A stretch of 64,000 nucleotides of DNA from Mytilisepta virgata (Eukaryota; Mollusca; Bivalvia; Mytilida; Mytilidae). Under the pieces are notes generated by a model. The model saw only the letters and a program-made list of their open reading frames with translations, was not told the origin of the DNA and ran no database searches. Positions within the stretch are counted from its first letter, which is position 1. Each line of letters starts with the position of its first letter. A program made the position numbers and the translations under genes. Positions 58,701-64,000 of the stretch are shown one piece after another. The stretch covers positions 31,758,230 to 31,822,229 of the forward strand of contig CM051516.1 of NCBI GenBank assembly GCA_028015205.1, in the 5' to 3' direction.

Positions 58701-59836
58701 GTGGAAAGATGATTTGTGCCTGCATGTGAGACAACTCCAAATTCTGCAAATACTAGAGTAGGGACTATTTTCTATACTTTAGGTCATTACATTACAACTA
58801 AAATTTTATTATTCAAAGAAGCTGTCTGTAATATGCACATTTTAATTTCTATACTCAACAGTTGATGCTATTCAACTCTAACTTCCTTCACTAAAATTAA
58901 AAATAGTCAAGTTCTGCATAGTTTGTTGTAAACTTAATACTAAGACCAGTATATATGAAAAGGGAAGTAACTCATTTTATTTTATTTCATTATTTTACTT
59001 TCAACAACCCACATTTTACTATATTTTAACTTTCCAGTACCTAAATAGTGAATATAAATTCCAGTTATAATAACTGCTCATTTAAAATAAAATAAATTTG
59101 TGCAATGTGATACGTTCGTAATTCATAATTATATCAATCTTTTGGACTTGTATCATGGATAAAAACCAAAGGGGTTTAAAGTTACTTCCATAATGTGAAG
59201 ATATATATGGAAAAGTTTCTGAACTATACATATACTCTCGTACTAAAACTTTAAGTTGCACCTATGATAAAATACAGAAAGAACTTTTATTCAGAGAACA
59301 TATAACTGAAGCAATTTCTGATATCAAGATTTCATAATTTAGATAAGCTGTTAGAAATATGCATACTACATCTGTTATGTTATCTTAAACTTTCATTTCC
59401 CTCACTTCAGTAAAAATTGCAAGATGCAAATTATTTTTTTTTATTTTTTTAAAATGACCCATCTGCTTAAAAAAAGGGGAGTTAACTCAAAATTTTTAGT
59501 TTTTAACAATCCCAATTTTACTTCCTGAGTGCCATAACAATTACAATTTAAAAATTCTCATTAAATAAAAAATTTTTGGAAAATTTGTGCAACCTGACTT
59601 CAAATCAAATTCCTGCAGTATGTGTTGAAATATTGGCCTTTGTTTTCTATTGTGGGAAAATGGGATGCCTTAAAAAGTTAAATGTAGCAGTTATTTTGTA
59701 ACAATTCATAGATCTTCATCTTATTTAGGATTTTTTTTTTAAAATTTGACGGCTAAGGAGAATTGCATGAACAAATAAGATTTTAAATGAATTTAATGAA
59801 AAATAAATTAGTATGATCATAGTTTTTTTTATCAGA
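58701..59836. other. AT-rich stretch, no feature seen
   Basis: Many short homopolymer A and T runs. I found no open frame with a motif, no inverted ends and no tandem unit. Confidence 0.45.
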
Positions 59837-60467
59837 TTTTTAGCTCACCTGACCCAAAGGGTCATGTGAGCTTTTCTCATCACTTGGCATCCGTCGCCCG
59901 TCATCGTCCGTCGTCCGTTAACTTTTACAAAAATCTCCTCTGAAACTACTGGGCCAAATTGAACCAATCTTGGCCAAAAGCATCATTAGGGTATCTAGTT
60001 TAAGAAATATATCCGATGACCCCGCCTGCCAACCAACATGGCTAAAAATAGAACATAGGGGTAAACTGCAGTTTTTGTCATATCTCAAAAACTAAAGCAA
60101 TAAGAGCAAAACTGACATAGGGTAAAAATGTTCATTAGGTCAAGATCTACCTGTCATGAAATTTTCAGACGAATCGCTCAACCCTTTGTTGGGTTATTGC
60201 CCCTGAATTGTTAATTTTAAGGAAATTTGCAGTTTTAGGTTATTATCTTGAATATTATTATAAAGACAAATTGTAAACAGCAAAAATGTTCAACAAAGTA
60301 AGATCTACAAAATAAGTCAACATGACCAAAATCATTGATTGACCCCTTATAGGAGTTTTTGCCCTTTAAAGACGGCATCCAGTGTAACTTTCCTTTAAAG
60401 ATCTTTTCCTCTCAAACCACTGGACCAATTGGGACCAAACTTTGGTGGAATGGTCCTTCGGTGGCCC
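59837..60467 (-). mobile_element. F1 composite element (copy K), cut by the BEL element
   Basis: The 3' hairpin lies at its left end (AGCTCACCTGACCC with GGGTCATGTGAGCT). Next come the GAC run and the module GTTATTGCCCCTGAATTG in reverse. The unit GTCCCAATTGGT...CCACTG breaks at GGTGGCCC, 60467, where the retrotransposon begins. In other F1 copies this word continues CCCCCTTCC. Confidence 0.75.
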
Positions 60468-60623
60468 TGTTTGTGTTTCTAAAGAATTGGATGCGTTGTG
60501 TTTTTCATGTTTACTATCGTTCAGCCATTACAATAATCATCTAACGTCATAAGAACATAAGAACACAATTGTCACTAGGCGACGTCGCCGACGACGTCAA
60601 AGAATTGCGCTAAATCACTGACA
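60468..60623 (-). repeat. probable 3' LTR, about 156 bp
   Basis: On the minus strand it starts TGTCAGTGATTTAGCGC and ends AAACACAAACA, so it has TGT...ACA ends. The outer end coincides with the break in F1 copy K at 60467. Just before it stands GCCGCCCGGAGTAA, where the primer tract would be; this is not purine-rich. The length is short for an LTR, and the 5' LTR is not in the window to confirm it. Confidence 0.45.
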
Positions 60624-60743
60624 TTACTCCGGGCGGCAAAATGATAAATTACTAAAAATGATAAATGATAAATTTAACTTTGACTGTCTCTCGTATAAAT
60701 AAAAAATTAAAAACTTAAAACGTTGTCCATAATCACTTAATGT

Positions 60744-62339
60744 TTATCGTCGTTGTAATCCACTGGTACTTGGTACTTCATCATCGGTGGGCACTTCACA
60801 TCCGTTGTATGTCACTTCAAGTGGGTACAATTTGGTTACTGGTCTCGACGTCACTCCATATGATGTACGAATGATAGCGGAACGTATAAGATCGTCGTTC
60901 CCTTTTGTAAGTCTCTCCACAACGGCAATGTTCCATTTATTTCGTGGTTGTTTGTCTTCGTGTACTTGGACTACATCTCCAACTTTAATTGCAGTACGAT
61001 TATTTCCTGACTGTCGATGATGTTCTCTCAAAGACGTAATATATTCGTATTTCCAACGATTCCAGAAATTGTCTAATATAACTGATTGTCTTTTGAATCG
61101 TTCGGAAAGTTCAAACTTAACACTGTCACTATTGTTGATTGATTGTTCACATTCAAGTCTCGGATACGGTGTACTAATTATCCTTCGTCCATATAGCAGG
61201 TGCGATGGTGTAAGCGGTTCCCGGTCTTCCACTTCTGTCGAAAGATGAGTAAGGGGACGGTCGTTGATGATCGCTTCTATTTCCGTCGTTATAGTTTGTA
61301 GCTCCTCGTATGTGATATAAGATTTCCCAAGTGTTTTCTTTAAGCAAGACTTCGTAATTCCGATAAGACGCTCCCAGAAACCTCCATACCAGGGAGCTCG
61401 TTTCGGGATGAATTTCCACGTTGTTCCATATCCTGTTAGTTTCGAATTCAATGTCGCTGATTCGGTAAGTTTCCGTAAAGTATGCGATGCTGCTACATAT
61501 GTCGAAGCGTTGTCTGATATCATTATCTGTGGTGTCGATTTTCGGCTAGTAAATCTACGGAAAGCTTGTAAAAATGACGATTCGGTCAAGTCGTGCACTA
61601 TCTCCAAGTGAATTGCTCGTGTAGAGGCGCATGTAAATAAACATAAAAATGCTCTGTCATTTGTTTCAAATTGTCCTTTCACATAAAATGGTCCAGTAAA
61701 GTCGACACCCGTCACAGTAAACGGAGGTGCTTGTAAAAGTCTATCTTTCTGTAGTGGTGGCGGATCGGGTGCTTGGTAAGGTTTACTACTAACTTTTCGG
61801 CATAATACACATTTTCGTAATATACTCTTAACGGTTTGGCGAATTTGAGGTATCCAGTAATTTTGTCGAATAGTATTTACAGTTGAAAGTGTTCCCATAT
61901 GTTTCAATCGAGCGTGGACATCAAGAATTATCAACTTCGTAAAAGTGTGGTTTCTCGGTAGAAGAATCGGAAATTTTGCATTTTCTTCCAACGGTGCATT
62001 GTGTAATCTTCCATGGCAACGAATAATGTCATTTTCCATATAAAGTTTCAATTGCCTAACTAACGTAGTTCGTTTTCTTTCCTTATTCTCAATATCATCT
62101 ATTTCCTTCGAAAAACATTGTCTCTGACAGTTTGTTATCCATATTTCGGTTGCATGTTTCAACTCTTCAACACTAACGTATTTCCTGAAATCTCGTTCTT
62201 CCGGTTTTCGCTTGCAATTCTGAATAAATCGGTGTACATAGGCTGTAACTCGGATAAGTTTTGACAATGTGCTAAATCGGTTTATGTCGACTATCTCGTG
62301 AATTCCGGTACATGCTGTCTTCTCGTTGTTCTCCTCGTT
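60744..62339 (-). CDS. BEL/Pao integrase and C-terminal domain
   Basis: The frame continues directly from the RT part after one TAG. Counting from the Met at 62267, the integrase zinc-binding residues are H118, H123, C153 and C156. The rve core has D189 (GVDFTGPF), D252 (ISDNAS) and E299 (GGFWERL), a complete DDE triad. Residues about 400-490 (KVGDVVQVHED, KLYPLE) fit DUF5641. The region ends at a stop at 60744 with a short polar tail (TDDEVPSTSG). Integrase would insert the cDNA copy into the genome. This part looks intact. Confidence 0.88.
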   Translation of the reverse strand, partial: NEENNEKTACTGIHEIVDINRFSTLSKLIRVTAYVHRFIQNCKRKPEERDFRKYVSVEELKHATEIWITNCQRQCFSKEIDDIENKERKRTTLVRQLKLYMENDIIRCHGRLHNAPLEENAKFPILLPRNHTFTKLIILDVHARLKHMGTLSTVNTIRQNYWIPQIRQTVKSILRKCVLCRKVSSKPYQAPDPPPLQKDRLLQAPPFTVTGVDFTGPFYVKGQFETNDRAFLCLFTCASTRAIHLEIVHDLTESSFLQAFRRFTSRKSTPQIMISDNASTYVAASHTLRKLTESATLNSKLTGYGTTWKFIPKRAPWYGGFWERLIGITKSCLKKTLGKSYITYEELQTITTEIEAIINDRPLTHLSTEVEDREPLTPSHLLYGRRIISTPYPRLECEQSINNSDSVKFELSERFKRQSVILDNFWNRWKYEYITSLREHHRQSGNNRTAIKVGDVVQVHEDKQPRNKWNIAVVERLTKGNDDLIRSAIIRTSYGVTSRPVTKLYPLEVTYNGCEVPTDDEVPSTSGLQRR

Positions 62340-64000
62340 CTATTGTTCCTCGTCAGTATGCGATAATAAAACTATGTTACTTGTCCATGTCGGCCATTTT
62401 GTTTTCTCCGTCATCCAAGATGGTCCAGAAAACCAAAGTTTGTTTTCGATAAAATCGTCTGCTCCTATACCTCTCGTTTGAAGATCGGCTGGGTTCTCTT
62501 TCGTTGGGCAATATCGCCAGTCGCATTTTTCGGTCAATTCCCTAATTTCGGTCACTCGATTTCTGATAAACTTTTTCAATTGTTTCGTTGTCTTTAACCA
62601 TTGAAGTACTATTTGGCTGTCCGACCAATATGTCACAGTTTCAATGTCTAATGTTTCTCTTACGTGTGTCCCTAATTGAGCACCAACGAGTGCTGCCATT
62701 AATTCTAATTGGGGAAGTGTTAATTGTTTCATTGGTGATACACGGTTCTTCGCCATAACTAATGTTGTTTCCTGTTCACTACACAAATAAACGGTCGCTC
62801 CATACGCTGCCTTGCTCGCATCTACAAATACATGTAGTTCAAGTTTCGAATTTGTTGAATTTGTATATCTTCTTTGTAGTTTTACGGTTGTTGCTTTTTC
62901 TATATCGGTAGCTAAATTAGTCCATATTCGCTGTATCTCGAGTGGTAAAACTTCGTCCCAATCAAACTTCTCCTTCCATAAACGTTGCATCAAAATTTTC
63001 GCACGAACTGTAATCGGTCCTAAAAATCCAAGTGGGTCAAATATACGTGAAGATTGTTTTAAGATTTCCCGTTTCGTAATTTTGGACTCTGTCATCTCTG
63101 ATAAGCTTGTTTCTTGAAATCCAATAATGTCACTCTTAGTATTCCATACAAGTCCAAGTATCTTAACTATTTGTTTCTGTTCTAATACACTTTCGGTTTC
63201 GGCTAGTTGTCGTAGTTTCTCGCAGTTTGAACTCCATGAGCGAAGATTAAATCCAGCGGTAGCCATTGTTGATCTCGATTCTCGGTAATACGCTAAAGCT
63301 TCATCTTCTGTGTCGACACTTGACAAAATGTTATCGACGTACAAATCTCGTTTCATAATTTCTGATATTTCTGTTGGTGTTTCGTCTAAATGTTTTAGTA
63401 ACGTAGCATTAAGAATAAACGGTGAGCAGGTTGCTCCAAATAGCACAGATTTAAAACGATAAGTTGTCATTGGTCCTTCGGGTTTACTCGGATCCGCTAA
63501 CCAGAAAAATCTTGTCATATCTCTGTCGGCCTCGTCAAGTCTTACGTGCAGAAAGGCTTTCTCGATGTCTGTACTAATTCCGTGTTGTTTTGTTCTAAAT
63601 CGCATCAATATTTTGGTCAAGTCATTTAAATCTGGCGGCACTGACATCAAACAGTCATTCAAACTCGTATGTTTCGGTGATTGTTTACAGCTGCAATCGA
63701 ACACGATACGTATCGGGGTAGTAGTCGAGTCTTTCTTTACCGCATGATGTGGTATGTAATGTACTGGTCCTGTTGTCTGGTCATCTTCCTTTCCATTTTC
63801 GACTTTTTCTATGAATCCTCTTTTCTCTTGGTCGGTAATTATATCTGTATATACTTGTAATACTTTCGGATCTCGGCTGATTCGCTTTATTGTGTTTTCC
63901 GTTCTCATCTTTGCTACATTGTAATTTGTCGGTAATTCCTCAAAATCGGGTTTCCATGGAAGCTTTGCCGTATAATGTCCATTTTCGTGTTTAACACTGT
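62340..64000 (-). CDS. BEL/Pao reverse transcriptase and RNase H, partial
   Basis: The frame is open to the window edge. Upstream of the Met at 63908 it reads AKLPWKPDFEELPTNYNVAK, so that Met is internal. From it, the RT fingers contain VFDCS (near 70) and the first catalytic Asp is D114 (STDIEKAF). The catalytic box is YVDN at 190-193, where YVDD is usual. RNase H shows FVDASKAAYG, LPQLELMAAL, WSDSQIVLQWL and NPADLQTRG. The frame ends at TAG 62342-62340 and continues in the same frame beyond it. Either the copy has a nonsense mutation or the stop is read through; the former is likelier. Confidence 0.88.
   Translation of the reverse strand, partial: SVKHENGHYTAKLPWKPDFEELPTNYNVAKMRTENTIKRISRDPKVLQVYTDIITDQEKRGFIEKVENGKEDDQTTGPVHYIPHHAVKKDSTTTPIRIVFDCSCKQSPKHTSLNDCLMSVPPDLNDLTKILMRFRTKQHGISTDIEKAFLHVRLDEADRDMTRFFWLADPSKPEGPMTTYRFKSVLFGATCSPFILNATLLKHLDETPTEISEIMKRDLYVDNILSSVDTEDEALAYYRESRSTMATAGFNLRSWSSNCEKLRQLAETESVLEQKQIVKILGLVWNTKSDIIGFQETSLSEMTESKITKREILKQSSRIFDPLGFLGPITVRAKILMQRLWKEKFDWDEVLPLEIQRIWTNLATDIEKATTVKLQRRYTNSTNSKLELHVFVDASKAAYGATVYLCSEQETTLVMAKNRVSPMKQLTLPQLELMAALVGAQLGTHVRETLDIETVTYWSDSQIVLQWLKTTKQLKKFIRNRVTEIRELTEKCDWRYCPTKENPADLQTRGIGADDFIENKLWFSGPSWMTEKTKWPTWTSNIVLLSHTDEEQ

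Larger units (their letters stand above)
60468..64000 (-). mobile_element. BEL/Pao LTR retrotransposon, 3' part
   Basis: From the right window edge leftward: end of the protease/RT linker, reverse transcriptase, RNase H, integrase with zinc-binding head, C-terminal domain, a 120-bp untranslated stretch and a probable 3' LTR. The order RT, RNase H, IN and the C-terminal DUF5641-like domain identify BEL/Pao. Gag, protease and the 5' LTR lie beyond 64000. It is young enough to have near-continuous frames but carries one internal stop. It inserted into F1 copy K. Confidence 0.9.

Overview
The window is AT-rich animal nuclear DNA, most likely from a marine bivalve and probably a mussel (Mytilus-like). 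The reasons are split genes with GT/AG introns, a tRNA-derived SINE with a long conserved tail, and dispersed repeats ending in GGTGAGCTAAAA that I associate with mussel genomes. The genus is inference from memory, not a database result. No bacterial, CRISPR or rRNA feature is present.

One host gene can be assembled, on the minus strand. Four exons join in frame with consensus splice sites: 44851-44606 (5' UTR end, ATG, double zinc ribbon), 36859-36635, 27228-26330 (long polar, Lys/Ser-rich) and 23060-23005. A fifth possible exon, 9238-9069, fits the reading phase. The introns are 3.3 to 13.8 kb and full of transposable elements. A zinc ribbon, then a long disordered region, then a possible CBM20-like segment recalls the N-terminus of the giant E3 ligase RNF213; this is a tentative call. 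The 3' part of the gene lies outside the window to the left.

Most of the window is layered mobile DNA. The main component is a set of composite elements with one shared plan: a 5' hairpin, a short subterminal motif, internal tandem repeats of about 100-180 bp, often a CGACGACG run, a 3' hairpin holding the inverted motif, and a TAAAA or similar A-rich end. Family F1 (motif GCTCACCTG) has about ten copies. F2 (motif ATACGACCGC) has two 3-kb copies. F3 to F6 are other families with a similar plan. I propose that they are Helentron/Helitron-associated non-autonomous elements. Three 5'-truncated copies of one reverse-transcriptase element (about 0.84-1.47, 33.0-36.3 and 47.0-47.5 kb) and many small inverted-repeat elements are nested among them, several with exact target-site duplications.

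From 48.3 to 58.7 kb lies an unusual block. It holds a 2-kb element with G-tract ends, 39 palindromic WCGCGW sites at about 20-bp spacing (50.65-53.0 kb), a large nested fold-back structure (53.0-57.1 kb) and three hairpin mini-elements (57.6-58.7 kb). The right end (60468-64000, minus strand) is the pol part of a BEL/Pao LTR retrotransposon. It is interrupted by a single in-frame stop codon and is inserted into an F1 element.
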